A stretch of DNA of 64,000 bases from Luteibacter flocculans (GCF_023612255.1 NZ_CP063231.1:1222001-1286000); one strand, 5' to 3'. Shown: positions 47,415 through 57,582, numbered from the stretch's first letter. Numbers and translations are program-made. Notes: a model not told the origin generated them from the sequence alone.

Positions 47415-49310
47415 ATGACCAGCAGCATTCTTCTCGACGGGCGTAGCCTCACGCGCGCCCAGGTCGCCGCCATCGCCCGCCAGGGCGCCTCGATTCGACT
47501 CGACGAGGCGCAGTTGGTGAAAGTGAAGCGCGCTGCCGACTTTCTCGCGGAAAAGGTAGGCGGTGGGGAGCCGATCTATGGCGTCACGACCGGCTTCGGC
47601 AGCAACGCCGACAAGCTGCTCGGTGCGCACCGCGTGCGCGACGAACTGCCCGGCGGCAATCCGGAGCCGCGCGACGGAAGCCTGCTCGAAGAACTGCAGC
47701 ACAACCTGATCATCACCCACGCGGTCTGCGTCGGTAAGCCGTTCTCTATTGACGTCGTACGCGCCATGCTGGCCATTCGCGTGAACACGCTGATGCGCGG
47801 GCATTCGGGCATTCGCGTGGAAACCCTGCGCGCGCTGGCCGAACTGCTCAACCGTGACGTGATCCCGGTCATTCCGGAGAAAGGCTCGGTAGGCGCCAGC
47901 GGCGATCTCGCGCCCTTGTCGCATCTCGCCATTGTGTTGCTTGGTGGCGGCGAAGCCTTCTACAAGGGCGAGCGCATGCCGGGCGGTAAGGCACTCGCGG
48001 CAGCGGGTCTCCAGCCGGTGCGGCTCTCCTTCAAGGAGGGTCTGGCATTGAACAACGGTACGACGCAGATGCTCGCCACCGGCGTGCTCGCGCTCGACAC
48101 GATGGACATGCTGATCCGCACGGCCGACCTGGCTGCGGCGATGACCCTCGACGCCTTCGCCGGTCGCACCGGCGCCTATGCAGAAGAGGTGCATGCGTTG
48201 CGTCCGCACCCCGGGCAGGTCGCCGCTGCGCAGAACATCCGTGGTTTGCTGGAAGGCTCCACCCTCGCCGACATCGCGTACCACATGGTGCCGCGCTTCC
48301 GCCCGTGGTTGGCCGATGCATGGGCCGAGCCGAGCGAACAGGCCTACCGTTTCGACATCGGCTGGGACTGGGTGCCCGCCACGCAGCGCCACGGCAAGGA
48401 AGCGTTCTACTCGCGGTTCCTCCCGTTCAAGGGTGGCAAGAAGCACCAGCCGCAGGACGCCTACTGTCTGCGCTGCGCTCCGCAGGTCCACGGCGCGGTG
48501 CGCGATGCCTGGGAGCAGGCCTGCCGCGTGTTCGACGTTGAACTCAACGCCGTGACCGACAATCCGCTCGTGTTCCCCGATGCCGAGAACGCCGAGGTCA
48601 TCGAGGATCAGGTGATTTCCGCCGGGCATTTCCACGGCATGCCGTTGGCCCTGGCGATGAGTTACGTCAAGGCATCGATTCCGGTGCTCGCCTCGATCTC
48701 CGAGCGGCGCACCGCGAAGCTGGTCGATCCCGCCAACAACGATGGCCTGCCTGCGTTCCTGATCGGCAACGAGGACGCTACGGACTCGGGCTTCATGATC
48801 GTGCAGTACACGGCGGCAGCGCTCGTGAACGATCTCGCCACGCGTGCGCATCCTGCATCGGTGTACTCGGTACCGACGAGCGCCAATGCGGAAGACCACG
48901 TATCCATGGGTGCGAACGAGGCGCGTCACGTGCTGGAAATGACGGAAGACCTCGGCCACGTGCTTGCCATGGAGTTGTACACCGCAGCCCAGGCCCTGGA
49001 ATACCGGCAGGACATGCTCAACGCCGCGCGTGCGCTTGCACACCGGGGTGACTGGCAGGCGCTGGCCGCGAAGGTTTCCGGTGCACCACGCACCGACTCG
49101 CCGCATTACCCGCTATTCGAGCGCGAGGTGCGTGCACTCATGGACGCGCTGGCATCCGCGGACGATTTCCATGGCGGTGTGGCCGTGCGCCAAGCCTTGG
49201 CGACGCTGCGCGACCATGTGGCTTTCATGCAGCGCGATCGTGCGATGGACGGCGACGTACGCGCGGTGTGCGATCTCGTTGCATCGGGCCGTCTCGTCGC
49301 CGAGGGCTGA
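47415..49310 (+). CDS. Long-form histidine/aromatic amino acid ammonia-lyase
   Basis: 631 residues, about 120 longer than HutH. The MIO-forming triad is A161-S162-G163 in SVGASGDLAPLSHLA. Other conserved features are Tyr55 in PIYGVTTGFG, the HAL-like THA in NLIITHAVCVG, and QDAYCLRCAPQVHGA. Extra sequence is inserted before QPQDAYCLRC (about residues 283-344, Trp/Phe/Arg-rich: RFRPWLADAWAEPSEQAYRFDIGWDWVP). The enzyme removes ammonia from histidine (giving urocanate) or an aromatic amino acid. The His in THA favours histidine, but no hutU, hutI or hutG is nearby. Position next to hisS may be fortuitous. Confidence 0.8.
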   Translation: MTSSILLDGRSLTRAQVAAIARQGASIRLDEAQLVKVKRAADFLAEKVGGGEPIYGVTTGFGSNADKLLGAHRVRDELPGGNPEPRDGSLLEELQHNLIITHAVCVGKPFSIDVVRAMLAIRVNTLMRGHSGIRVETLRALAELLNRDVIPVIPEKGSVGASGDLAPLSHLAIVLLGGGEAFYKGERMPGGKALAAAGLQPVRLSFKEGLALNNGTTQMLATGVLALDTMDMLIRTADLAAAMTLDAFAGRTGAYAEEVHALRPHPGQVAAAQNIRGLLEGSTLADIAYHMVPRFRPWLADAWAEPSEQAYRFDIGWDWVPATQRHGKEAFYSRFLPFKGGKKHQPQDAYCLRCAPQVHGAVRDAWEQACRVFDVELNAVTDNPLVFPDAENAEVIEDQVISAGHFHGMPLALAMSYVKASIPVLASISERRTAKLVDPANNDGLPAFLIGNEDATDSGFMIVQYTAAALVNDLATRAHPASVYSVPTSANAEDHVSMGANEARHVLEMTEDLGHVLAMELYTAAQALEYRQDMLNAARALAHRGDWQALAAKVSGAPRTDSPHYPLFEREVRALMDALASADDFHGGVAVRQALATLRDHVAFMQRDRAMDGDVRAVCDLVASGRLVAEG

Positions 49311-49318
49311 AGCTGCGA

Positions 49319-50044
49319 CTACGGCGCTCTCGATTCGCCGCGGAAGAAGCGGATGCCGCCGGTCGTGTCATTGGCGGGCGTCCAGTCGTCGCCCGTGCCG
49401 GCGTTCACGTCGGCCAGGTACTGGTAGAGCTGGGCATCGTTCACGAGACCCAGCTTCGCCATGGCCGAGCGCTTCTGCCTGCTGATGGTCTTGAAGCTGC
49501 GCCCCATGAGCGCGGCAATGTCCGATAACGAGTGCCCCTTCGCATAGGCTCGCAAGACCTCGATCTCCCGCGGGGATAGCCGCGTGGCGAGTTCTTCCGG
49601 GCCCGTGGCGCAATCCACTTCCTGGAACAGCCGGCGAATGCCCGGACTGAGATAGGAGCGCCCGACATCGGCGGCATGCACGGCGACCGGGATGTCCCGA
49701 AGATTGGTGCGCTTGTCGAAAATGGCGGCCACGCCCATGTCGAGCAGGCCGCGCAGGATCGCCGGATTGGAGAGCATCGTCAGCACCACGATGCCGATGT
49801 CCGGCCGCACCGCACGAATGCGCCGGATCATCGGCATGCCGTCGGGCTGGTCGCCCTCCGGCATGGAGTAATCGGTGATGACGACGTCGCAGGGATGGTC
49901 GGCGAGGGCGTCGAACAGGGCATCGGTATCGTGGGCGCGGGCGACCACGTCGTAGCGATGCGCCTTGAGGATGGTTTCGACCCCCGCAACGACGACCGGG
50001 TGATCGTCGGCGATGATCACGGTGCTCGGCATGGTAGAGCTCAT
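49319..50044 (-). CDS. RcsB-like response regulator (NarL/LuxR family)
   Basis: About 241 residues from MSSTMPSTVIIADDHPVVVAGVETIL. The receiver domain has the acidic pair DDH, phosphoacceptor Asp in CDVVITDYSMP, conserved Thr in VVLTMLSNPAILRGLL and Lys in IFDKRTN. The C-terminal LuxR helix-turn-helix is RLSPREIEVLRAYAKGHSLSDIAALMGRSFKTISRQKRSAMAKLGL. The sequence reads much like E. coli RcsB, including DYSMP, NPAIL and KTIS.QKRSAM.KLG. No cognate kinase or phosphotransfer gene is adjacent. A second ATG 12 bp downstream is also possible. It is divergent from the histidine operon. Confidence 0.88.
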   Translation of the reverse strand: MSSTMPSTVIIADDHPVVVAGVETILKAHRYDVVARAHDTDALFDALADHPCDVVITDYSMPEGDQPDGMPMIRRIRAVRPDIGIVVLTMLSNPAILRGLLDMGVAAIFDKRTNLRDIPVAVHAADVGRSYLSPGIRRLFQEVDCATGPEELATRLSPREIEVLRAYAKGHSLSDIAALMGRSFKTISRQKRSAMAKLGLVNDAQLYQYLADVNAGTGDDWTPANDTTGGIRFFRGESRAP

Positions 50045-50158
50045 GGGCGGTGGAATGGCGCCATGGTGGCGAGGGCCAGGGCCGAAATATATGGAAGAAA
50101 GGCGCAATCACGTGTCAGCGCTTGCCTTCATGCAGTCAGCGGGCTACGATGCCTTATC

Positions 50159-50176
50159 GTATTAACGCGTTAGTAC
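50159..50176 (+). promoter_or_regulatory. Candidate operator of the histidine operon
   Basis: GTATTAACGCGTTAGTAC is an 18-bp palindrome with 8 of 9 paired positions and a perfect TAACGCGTTA core (50163-50172). It ends 7 bp before the start codon of the TrpR-family gene. Shape and outer bases resemble the E. coli trp operator half-sites (GTACT...AGTAC). A TrpR-family product is encoded immediately downstream, so self-repression is a reasonable inference. Confidence 0.6.
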
Positions 50177-50182
50177 ATTATC

Positions 50183-50500
50183 ATGAAGCGACGCTCGATC
50201 GACCCCGAAACGCCAGCGGATTCCGCCGAGACCAGCCTCTGCGAGGCCTTGGCGGCGCTCTCCACCGTGGAAGAAATGCGCGCATTTCTTCATGACCTGT
50301 GCACCCCCGCCGAGATCGAGGTGATGGTGGATCGCTGGCGCGTGGTGCCGCACTTGCTGGAAGGGCGCTCGTATCGGGAGATTCACGAGCGCACGTCGGT
50401 CAGCATCACCACCATCGGTCGAGTGGCCCGGTACCTCAATCAGGGCAACGGCGGGTACATGGCCGCCGCGGCGCGCCGCAACCTGGGAGGTAACGTATGA
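50183..50500 (+). CDS. TrpR-family regulator (YerC/YecD type) heading the histidine operon
   Basis: 105 residues. The helical core [75 protein letters not shown] matches the Trp repressor superfamily, with a helix-turn-helix at about residues 61-85. No ribosome binding site is visible, and the operator-like palindrome lies only 7 bp upstream, so the mRNA may be leaderless or have a very short leader. Its stop overlaps hisG by 4 bp. It is likely the repressor of the his operon, responding to histidine or a pathway intermediate; this is inferred from position. Confidence 0.85.
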   Translation: MKRRSIDPETPADSAETSLCEALAALSTVEEMRAFLHDLCTPAEIEVMVDRWRVVPHLLEGRSYREIHERTSVSITTIGRVARYLNQGNGGYMAAAARRNLGGNV

Positions 50501-51390
50501 AGCCGCGTGATCGACTCCGTATCGCCATGCAGAAATCCGGCCGCCTCACCGAGCCGGCCCAGGAACTGCTCGCTCGCTGCGGCCTGAAGTTCCGGCAGAG
50601 CCGCGACAAGCTGTTCTGCTTCGGCGAAGGCGAGCCTGTGGACTTGTTGCTGGTGCGCGACGACGACATCCCGGGTCTCATCGCCGAAGGCGTCTGCGAT
50701 CTGGGCATCGTGGGTCGCAATGTGCTCCGGGAATTCCAGCTATCGAATCCCGAACTGGGCGAGGGCCTCGACGCATTGCGTTCGCTCGGCTTCGGCCACT
50801 GCCGCCTGTCCATTGCGGTGCCGCAGGAAGACGCCTACGACGGCCCGGCGCAATTGGCGGGGCAGCGCATCGCCACGTCGTATCCGGGCCTGCTGGGCGA
50901 ATGGCTGCGTACGCATGGTGTCGAGGCAAAGGTCGTCATGCTCGCGGGCTCCGTCGAGATCGCGCCGCGCCTCGGCACGGCAGATGCCATCTGCGACCTC
51001 GTCTCCAGCGGCGCCACGCTGGTTGCCAATCAGTTGCGTGAAGCGGCGGTGGTCATCGAGAGCGAAGCCGTGCTGGCGGGTCGCCGCGAGCTACCGGCCG
51101 ACGAGCGCGGTGAGATCGCCGAACTGCTGCTGCGTCGCCTTGACGGCGTGATTCAGGTGCGCGATTCGCGCCTGATCCTCATGCAGGCGCCGCGCGATGC
51201 GCTCGCGGCCATCACGCGCTTGTTGCCCGGCAGCCCGGTACCGACGCTCACCCCCGTGGACGGCGCGCCCGATCACGTCGTGCTGCAGGCGCTGTGCGCG
51301 GGCTCGGTGAGCTGGCGGCAGTTGGAAGACATGAAACGCGCCGGTGCCCGCGACATGCTGGTGCTGCCGGTGGAGAAGATGCTGGCATGA
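50497..51390 (+). CDS. hisG: ATP phosphoribosyltransferase (long form)
   Basis: 297 residues. It starts histidine synthesis by joining ATP and PRPP. Features are [47 protein letters not shown], the PRPP loop region [23 protein letters not shown], and a C-terminal regulatory domain of about 80 residues ([16 protein letters not shown]) as in feedback-inhibited long-form enzymes. The start overlaps the upstream regulator gene by 4 bp, and the stop overlaps hisD. Confidence 0.96.
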   Translation: MKPRDRLRIAMQKSGRLTEPAQELLARCGLKFRQSRDKLFCFGEGEPVDLLLVRDDDIPGLIAEGVCDLGIVGRNVLREFQLSNPELGEGLDALRSLGFGHCRLSIAVPQEDAYDGPAQLAGQRIATSYPGLLGEWLRTHGVEAKVVMLAGSVEIAPRLGTADAICDLVSSGATLVANQLREAAVVIESEAVLAGRRELPADERGEIAELLLRRLDGVIQVRDSRLILMQAPRDALAAITRLLPGSPVPTLTPVDGAPDHVVLQALCAGSVSWRQLEDMKRAGARDMLVLPVEKMLA

Positions 51391-52694
51391 AACGGATCGA
51401 TTGGAAGACTCTCGACGAGGCAGGTCGCGAGGCAGCGCTTGCGCGCCCGGCTCAATCACGCGCGACAGAGCTTCGCAGCGGGGTGGAGGCCATCATCGCG
51501 GCGGTACGTCGCGGCGGCGATGCCACCTTGCGTGAACTCACCGCCCGCTACGATCGCATCGCGCTCGAAGACCTCGTCGTGAGCGAGGACGAATTCGCCG
51601 CCGCAGAGGCGCGCTTGCTCCCCGAACTCAAGGCGGCAATTCGCGAGGCCGCGGGACGTGTGGAAACGTTCCATCGCGCCGCCGCGCCGGGCCCCGTCGC
51701 CGTCGACACCGCACCGGGCGTGCGTGTCGAACGTGTGCTGCGTCCGATCGGTCGTGTCGGCCTCTATGTGCCTGCTGGCGGTGCGCCACTGCCATCCACC
51801 GCGATCATGCTGGGTGTGCCGGCCGCCATCGCCGGATGCCGCGAGGTCGTGCTGTGTACCCCCGTGCAGGCCAACGGACGCTGCGACGACGCCGTGCTGT
51901 TCGCCGCGAGAGCCACGGGTGTGCATCGGGTCTTCAAGCTCGGCGGCGCGCAGGCCATCGCCGCCATGGCCTATGGCACCGCGTCGGTACCCCGCTGCGA
52001 CAAGTTGTTCGGCCCTGGCAACGCCTGGGTCACGGAGGCGAAGCTGCAGGTAGCGGGTGATCCCGACGGCGCCGCCATCGATATGCCGGCTGGCCCGTCG
52101 GAGGTGCTGGTGATCGCCGATGCCGACGCCGATCCCGTCTTCGTCGCCGCCGATCTGCTTTCGCAAGCCGAGCATGGTCCGGATTCGCAGGTGCTGCTTG
52201 TGAGCCCCTCGGCGGACCTGCTCGATCGCGTCGAACATGAGTTAGAGCGTCAACGCGCCGCGCTGCCGCGTGCCGCCGTGGCCGCCGATGCGCTTGCCAA
52301 CAGCCGCCTCGTGCTCGTCGCCGACGTGCTGGAGGCGGTGGAGGTCAGCAACCGCTACGCGCCCGAGCATCTGATCGTGCAGACCGCGGAGCCTCGCGCT
52401 TTGTTGGATCAGGTGACCTCGGCAGGGTCCGTCTTCCTCGGCCCATGGACGCCCGAATCGCTCGGTGACTACTGCAGCGGCAGCAACCACGTGTTGCCGA
52501 CCTACGGCTACGCGCGAAGCTATAGCGGCGTATCGGTCGCCAGCTTCCAGAAGCAGGTGACCGTGCAGGAAGCCACGGCCGCTGGGCTGCGTGCGATCGG
52601 CCCCTGTGCCGCCATTCTCGCGGAAGCGGAGCAATTGGAAGCGCACCGGCGTGCGGTCACCTTGCGTCTCGCTGCCCTGGATAACGCCGCATGA
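51387..52694 (+). CDS. hisD: Histidinol dehydrogenase
   Basis: 435 residues from [18 protein letters not shown]. It oxidises histidinol to histidine in two NAD-dependent steps. Signatures are [56 protein letters not shown] and [11 protein letters not shown] with zinc ligands in the [15 protein letters not shown] region. The ATG overlaps the hisG stop by 4 bp; the longer in-frame opening at 51294 lies inside hisG. Confidence 0.97.
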   Translation: MKRIDWKTLDEAGREAALARPAQSRATELRSGVEAIIAAVRRGGDATLRELTARYDRIALEDLVVSEDEFAAAEARLLPELKAAIREAAGRVETFHRAAAPGPVAVDTAPGVRVERVLRPIGRVGLYVPAGGAPLPSTAIMLGVPAAIAGCREVVLCTPVQANGRCDDAVLFAARATGVHRVFKLGGAQAIAAMAYGTASVPRCDKLFGPGNAWVTEAKLQVAGDPDGAAIDMPAGPSEVLVIADADADPVFVAADLLSQAEHGPDSQVLLVSPSADLLDRVEHELERQRAALPRAAVAADALANSRLVLVADVLEAVEVSNRYAPEHLIVQTAEPRALLDQVTSAGSVFLGPWTPESLGDYCSGSNHVLPTYGYARSYSGVSVASFQKQVTVQEATAAGLRAIGPCAAILAEAEQLEAHRRAVTLRLAALDNAA

Positions 52695-53755
52695 GCGTCC
52701 TCGATCTTGCTCGTCCCGACATCCGCTCCCTGGCGCCGTATTCGAGCGCGCGCATGGAGGCACAAGGCGGCACCGTGCTGCTCAATGCCAACGAATCCTC
52801 GCGCTCGCCGAACGTTCCTGGCGGAGAAGGCCTGAATCGTTATCCCGATCCGCAGCCGCGGGTGCTGGTGGAAACGCTGGCCGAGTTGTATGGCAGCACG
52901 GCGGATCGGTTGCTGGTCACGCGTGGCAGCGACGAGGCCATCGACTTGCTCGTTCGGGCCTTCTGTCGTGCCGGCCAAGATGCCGTCGTCGTCTCGCCGC
53001 CGACGTTCGGCATGTACGCCGTCTGCGCTCGCATCCAGGGCGCATCGGTAATCGAGTCGCCGCTCCAACCCTCGGGCGCGCTGGACGCCGAGGCGCTGCT
53101 TGCGGCCGTGACGCCGACCACGAAACTGGTCTTCGTCTGCACGCCGAACAATCCCACCGGCAATCTGGTGCCGCGCGATGTGCTCGTACGCCTCGCCAGC
53201 GCGCTCACCGACCGCGCCATTCTGGTGGTCGATGAAGCCTATGCGGAGTTCAGCGGCGCCACGAGCGCGGTAACGCTGATCGACGAGTACGACAATGTTG
53301 CCGTGCTGCGCACGTTGTCGAAGGCGTGGTCACTGGCGGGTGCTCGCGTCGGTACGCTCGTCGCGCGTGCGGAGGTGATCGGCCTGCTACGGCGGATCAT
53401 TCCCCCCTATCCGTTGCCCTCGCCATGCGTGGATGCCGCGCTCGGCGCGCTTTCGTACGAAGGACGCCGCCTGCAACGTCATCACGTGCAGGAAGTGCTC
53501 GGCGAGCGCGCCCGCATGTTGGCGGAACTGTCGCGGGTTCCGGGCGTACGCGAGGTGCTTCCGTCGCACGCGAACTTCCTCGCCGTGCGTTTCGACGACG
53601 CAGCGGGCACCTATCGGCGCTTGCTGGCCGCAGGTGTGGTGGTTCGTGACATCACTCGCTATCCGGGCCTCGGTGACGCCTTGCGTATCACCGTCGGCAC
53701 GGGAAACGAGAACGATCGCGTGCTTGCGGTGCTGCGGGCAGGAGCCGCTGCATGA
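52691..53755 (+). CDS. hisC: Histidinol-phosphate aminotransferase
   Basis: 354 residues, PLP-dependent class I/II aminotransferase. Clear features are [11 protein letters not shown] near the N-terminus, [40 protein letters not shown] and the PLP Lys in [15 protein letters not shown]. It converts imidazole acetol phosphate to histidinol phosphate. It overlaps hisD and hisB by 4 bp each. Confidence 0.96.
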   Translation: MSVLDLARPDIRSLAPYSSARMEAQGGTVLLNANESSRSPNVPGGEGLNRYPDPQPRVLVETLAELYGSTADRLLVTRGSDEAIDLLVRAFCRAGQDAVVVSPPTFGMYAVCARIQGASVIESPLQPSGALDAEALLAAVTPTTKLVFVCTPNNPTGNLVPRDVLVRLASALTDRAILVVDEAYAEFSGATSAVTLIDEYDNVAVLRTLSKAWSLAGARVGTLVARAEVIGLLRRIIPPYPLPSPCVDAALGALSYEGRRLQRHHVQEVLGERARMLAELSRVPGVREVLPSHANFLAVRFDDAAGTYRRLLAAGVVVRDITRYPGLGDALRITVGTGNENDRVLAVLRAGAAA

Positions 53756-54816
53756 GCCGGAAAATCCTCTTCATCGATCGTGACGGCTGCCTCATCGAGG
53801 AGCCCGCCGACGAGCAGATCGACAGTTACGAGAAACTCGCGCTTGCCCCGGGCGTGATCGCCGCCTTGCAACGTTGTGTCGGTGCAGGCTACGAACTGGT
53901 CATGGTCACCAACCAGGACGGCTTGGGCACGCCGTCGTTCCCGCAGGAGGCATTCGACGGGCCGCACGCGCTGCTGCTGCGTATTCTTTCGTCGCAGGGC
54001 ATCGTATTTCGCGAGCAATTGATCGACCGCAGCTTTCCGCACGAGCAGCGCGATACCCGAAAGCCCGCTACGGGGCTGGCCCGTCACTGGCTGGCCGACG
54101 ATAGCTGGAGCCGCGCGCAATCCGCCATGATCGGCGATCGCGAATCGGACATGGTGTTTGCCGCCAACATGGGTGTCCGTGGGCTACGTGTGGGCCGCGA
54201 AGGCATGAGCTGGAGCGAGGTCGCCCACCAACTCCTCGATGCGCCGCGCACAGCAGAGGTAATGCGCAAGACGCGCGAGACGTCGATCCGCGTTGCCGTC
54301 GATCTGGATCGCGTTGCCGATCCTGTCGCCCAGACCGGACTGCGCTTCTTCGATCACATGCTCGAGCAGATCGGCAAGCACGGTGGCTTCGCGCTCGAAT
54401 TACGCTGTGACGGCGACACCGACGTCGACGAACATCACACCATCGAGGACTGCGCGCTGGCGCTGGGTCAGGCACTGCGCCAGGCGCTCGGTGACAAGCG
54501 CGGCATCGGTCGTTACGGTTTCGCCTTGCCCATGGACGAGAGCGCGGCACGCGCAGAACTGGACCTCTCGGGCCGTCCGTATTTCGTCTTCGACGGTCAC
54601 TTCCCGCGCGAGCGGGTCGGTGACGTGCCCACCGAACTCGTACCGCATTTCTTCCGTTCCCTGTGCGAGACGCTCGGCGCCAACCTGCATCTTTCGGTGC
54701 ATGGCGAGAACGCGCATCACATGGTGGAGGGCTGCTTCAAGGCGGTCGCACGTTGCCTGCGCCAGGCCATCCGGCGGGAAGGCGAGGAACTGCCGAGCAC
54801 GAAGGGGAGCCTCTGA
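53752..54816 (+). CDS. hisB: Bifunctional histidinol-phosphatase / imidazoleglycerol-phosphate dehydratase
   Basis: 354 residues with two domains. The N-terminal HAD phosphatase (about 1-165) has the DxD nucleophile in [21 protein letters not shown] and a C-terminal [16 protein letters not shown] motif. The dehydratase domain (about 166-354) has [34 protein letters not shown] and [19 protein letters not shown] with manganese-binding His and Glu. The fused form is typical of gammaproteobacteria. The stop overlaps the hisH start by 1 bp. Confidence 0.96.
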   Translation: MSRKILFIDRDGCLIEEPADEQIDSYEKLALAPGVIAALQRCVGAGYELVMVTNQDGLGTPSFPQEAFDGPHALLLRILSSQGIVFREQLIDRSFPHEQRDTRKPATGLARHWLADDSWSRAQSAMIGDRESDMVFAANMGVRGLRVGREGMSWSEVAHQLLDAPRTAEVMRKTRETSIRVAVDLDRVADPVAQTGLRFFDHMLEQIGKHGGFALELRCDGDTDVDEHHTIEDCALALGQALRQALGDKRGIGRYGFALPMDESAARAELDLSGRPYFVFDGHFPRERVGDVPTELVPHFFRSLCETLGANLHLSVHGENAHHMVEGCFKAVARCLRQAIRREGEELPSTKGSL

Positions 54817-55406
54817 TGAGCGTGGTTCTCGTCGATGCCGGTGGTACCAATATCGGTTCGGTGCGTTATGCGTTGCAGCGCCTGGGTGCCGACGCCGAAC
54901 TCACGTCGGATGCCGATCGCATTCGTTCGGCGCGGCACGTCATCCTGCCGGGTGTCGGGGCCGCGGGTCCTGGCATGCGCATGCTGCGCGAGGCCGGCTT
55001 GGTCGACGTTCTGCGCGGACTGACCCAGCCCGTGCTCGGTGTGTGCCTCGGCATGCAATTGCTTTGCGAGCGCTCCGACGAGGGCGACACCGAGTGCCTC
55101 GGCGTGATTCCCGCGAGCGTGCGTCATATGGTCGGCGGACCCGGACTGCGCATTCCGCACATGGGCTGGAACGGCCTGCGCGTGACCCGGTCGCATCCAC
55201 TCGTGGATGGGCTTCGCCATGACGACAGTGCGTACTTCGTGCACAGCTATGCCGTTCCCGACGGCGACTATGCACTGGCGACCACCGACCACGGCCAGCC
55301 GTTCGCTGCGGTGATTGCCTCGGGCAACTTCATGGGCATGCAATTCCACCCCGAGCGTTCGGCGGGCGTGGGTGCACAACTCCTGCAGAATTTTCTCTCG
55401 CTATGA
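54816..55406 (+). CDS. hisH: Imidazole glycerol phosphate synthase glutaminase subunit
   Basis: 196 residues from [20 protein letters not shown]. It is a class I glutamine amidotransferase that supplies ammonia to HisF. The nucleophile Cys is in VLGVCLGMQLL, with the catalytic His and Glu in GMQFHPERSAGVG. Start TGATG overlaps the hisB stop; the longer in-frame opening at 54663 lies in hisB. It overlaps hisA by 4 bp. Confidence 0.96.
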   Translation: MSVVLVDAGGTNIGSVRYALQRLGADAELTSDADRIRSARHVILPGVGAAGPGMRMLREAGLVDVLRGLTQPVLGVCLGMQLLCERSDEGDTECLGVIPASVRHMVGGPGLRIPHMGWNGLRVTRSHPLVDGLRHDDSAYFVHSYAVPDGDYALATTDHGQPFAAVIASGNFMGMQFHPERSAGVGAQLLQNFLSL

Positions 55407-56155
55407 CACTTCCCATTCCCGCCATCGACCTGCGCGGCGGCCAGGTCGTCCGCCTCTACCAGGGCGACTACGCGCAGCAGACGACCTTCGCCTTCGCGCC
55501 CGATGTCCTGGCCGCGCGGTATGCCGACGAAGGTGCCACCTGGTTGCATGTGGTCGATCTCGACGGCGCGCGTTCCGGCCAGTTCGAGAACCTCGCCACG
55601 ATCGCCGCCATCGCTTCGGCAGGACGGTTGCGCGTACAGGCCGGCGGCGGCATTCGCGACGAGGCCAGCGTGCGTCGCCTGCTCGATGCCGGCGTCGAAC
55701 GCGTGGTGGTCGGCAGCATGGCGATACGCGAACCGAAGACGGTAGCGGAGTGGATCGCCCGGCTTGGTCCGGAGCGGATCGTGCTTGCCCTGGATACGCG
55801 TTTTCGCGACGGCGCCTGGGCGCTGCCCAGCGCCGGCTGGACGGCCGACGAGGCGAACACGCTCGATGATCTGTTGCCGTGGTACCAAGCGGCGGGCGCC
55901 AAGCATGTGCTTTGCACCGACATCGATCGCGACGGCACCATGACCGGCCCCAATCGTGCGTTGTATCGCCACCTTGCCGCACTTGCACCCGCCATGGCGA
56001 TACAGGCGTCGGGCGGCGTGCGCTCGCTCGACGATGTCGCTGCGCTGACGGTCCAGGGCGTGGCCGGGGTCATTCTCGGTCGGTCGCTGCTGGAGGGGGC
56101 CTTCACGCTGCCCGATGCGTTTCGCGTTGCTGCGAAGGCAGGTGCCACATGTTGA
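55403..56155 (+). CDS. hisA: ProFAR isomerase HisA
   Basis: 250 residues of a (beta/alpha)8 barrel. The substrate-binding half-barrel repeats are visible: [18 protein letters not shown] with the catalytic Asp, [54 protein letters not shown] with the second catalytic Asp, and [14 protein letters not shown]. It opens the ribose of ProFAR to PRFAR. It overlaps hisF by 7 bp. Confidence 0.96.
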   Translation: MTLPIPAIDLRGGQVVRLYQGDYAQQTTFAFAPDVLAARYADEGATWLHVVDLDGARSGQFENLATIAAIASAGRLRVQAGGGIRDEASVRRLLDAGVERVVVGSMAIREPKTVAEWIARLGPERIVLALDTRFRDGAWALPSAGWTADEANTLDDLLPWYQAAGAKHVLCTDIDRDGTMTGPNRALYRHLAALAPAMAIQASGGVRSLDDVAALTVQGVAGVILGRSLLEGAFTLPDAFRVAAKAGATC

Positions 56156-56919
56156 GCCGTCGCATCGTGCCTTGCCTCGACGTGCGCGACGGTCAGGTGG
56201 TGAAGGGCGTACGTTTCCGCGATCACGTCGTGGTCGGTGAGATCGTGGAGCTCGCCCTGCGCTATCGCGACGAAGGCGCGGACGAGCTCGTGTTCTACGA
56301 CATCACGGCAAGCCCGGAAGGGCGTCGGGTCGATCGCGACTGGGTGGAACGCGTGGCGCGGGAGATCGACATTCCGTTCTGCGTTGCCGGCGGCATTCGT
56401 AGCGTCGGCGATGCGCGCGAGGTCCTGCATGCGGGCGCGGACAAGGTGTCGATCAATTCGCCTGCGCTGGAGCGTCCCGCACTGGTGCGAGAGATCGCCG
56501 ACGCGTTCGGTGTGCAATGCGTCGTCGTTGGTGTGGACAGTCTGCGTGACGACGACGGTGAGTGGCGTGTGCGGCAATACACGGGAGATCCTTCGCGTAC
56601 GCGCGCGCTCGGCAAACGCACGCTGGACTGGATCGAGGAAGTCCAGCAGTTGGGTGCCGGTGAGATCGTACTCAATTGCATGGGAACCGACGGTGTGCGC
56701 CGTGGCTACGACATCGCGCAGCTCAAGGCGGCGCGTGCGGTGGCGGATGTGCCACTGGTCGCGTCCGGTGGTGCCGGCAGCGCGCAGCACTTCGTCGATG
56801 TGTTTCGCCAGGCGGACGTGGATGCCGCGCTCGCGGCGAGCGTGTTCCACACCGGCGAGATCGGCATTCCCGAGTTGAAGCGCCAATTGAAGGCGGAAGG
56901 TATCGAGGTGAGGACATGA
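56149..56919 (+). CDS. hisF: Imidazole glycerol phosphate synthase cyclase subunit
   Basis: 256 residues from [23 protein letters not shown], the canonical HisF start. Further motifs are [67 protein letters not shown] with the second catalytic Asp, and [18 protein letters not shown]. It makes IGP and AICAR with ammonia from HisH. Its stop overlaps hisIE by 4 bp. Confidence 0.97.
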   Translation: MLSRRIVPCLDVRDGQVVKGVRFRDHVVVGEIVELALRYRDEGADELVFYDITASPEGRRVDRDWVERVAREIDIPFCVAGGIRSVGDAREVLHAGADKVSINSPALERPALVREIADAFGVQCVVVGVDSLRDDDGEWRVRQYTGDPSRTRALGKRTLDWIEEVQQLGAGEIVLNCMGTDGVRRGYDIAQLKAARAVADVPLVASGGAGSAQHFVDVFRQADVDAALAASVFHTGEIGIPELKRQLKAEGIEVRT

Positions 56920-57539
56920 GCGACGGACAAGCCGATTTCGCGAAGGGTAGCGGCCTGCTGCCGGCCATCGTGCAACATGCGCGCACCGGCGAAGTGTTGA
57001 TGCTGGGCTATATGGACGAGGCTGCACTGGCGGCGACGCGCGAGGACGGGCGCGTCACATTCTTCAGTCGCAGCAAGGGGCGCTTGTGGACGAAAGGCGA
57101 GACCTCGGGCAACACGCTGATGACCGTTGACGTGCGCCTGGATTGCGATGCCGACACGATTCTCGTGCGTGCGCTGCCCGCCGGTCCCACCTGCCACAAC
57201 GGAACATCGAGCTGCTTTGGCGACGACGTGGCGCCAAAGCTCGGCTTCCTCGCCGAATTGGACGCACTCGTGGCCGAGCGTCACGCGCAGCGCCCGCAGG
57301 GAAGCTACACGACGACGTTGTTCGATGGCGGTATGCGGCGCATCGCCCAGAAAGTGGGCGAGGAGGGTGTGGAGACGGCGCTGGCCGTGGTCGCCGAGGA
57401 TGACGACGCGCTGGTCGGCGAAGCCGCCGACCTGGTGTTCCACCTCATGGTGGCCTTGCGTGCACGGGGCATCGGTTTCGATGCCGTCGCCGCGAAACTT
57501 GCGTCACGCCATGCAACGGCACGCATGACCTCGCCCTGA
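56916..57539 (+). CDS. hisI: Bifunctional PR-AMP cyclohydrolase / PR-ATP pyrophosphatase
   Basis: 207 residues with two fused activities (HisIE). The HisI part has [42 protein letters not shown], then zinc-binding [26 protein letters not shown]. The HisE part has [30 protein letters not shown] and [20 protein letters not shown]. These carry out steps two and three of the pathway. It ends the operon, with a terminator 6 bp after the stop. Confidence 0.96.
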   Translation: MSDGQADFAKGSGLLPAIVQHARTGEVLMLGYMDEAALAATREDGRVTFFSRSKGRLWTKGETSGNTLMTVDVRLDCDADTILVRALPAGPTCHNGTSSCFGDDVAPKLGFLAELDALVAERHAQRPQGSYTTTLFDGGMRRIAQKVGEEGVETALAVVAEDDDALVGEAADLVFHLMVALRARGIGFDAVAAKLASRHATARMTSP

Positions 57540-57544
57540 GGCAT

Positions 57545-57573
57545 CGCCGGCACGCAGGACGTGCCGGCGTTTT
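57545..57573 (+). terminator. Terminator of the histidine operon
   Basis: CGCCGGCACG (57545-57554) and CGTGCCGGCG (57560-57569) form a 10-bp perfect stem with loop CAGGA, followed by TTTT. It lies just after hisIE and before the converging rluB gene. Confidence 0.9.
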
Positions 57574-57582
57574 ACCGATCGA

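Noticed and set aside
45945-49106. A 1053-codon open frame antisense to hisS and the ammonia-lyase
   Set aside because: Same explanation: a GC-bias shadow of real genes on the plus strand, rich in Arg, His and Leu with no recognisable domain.
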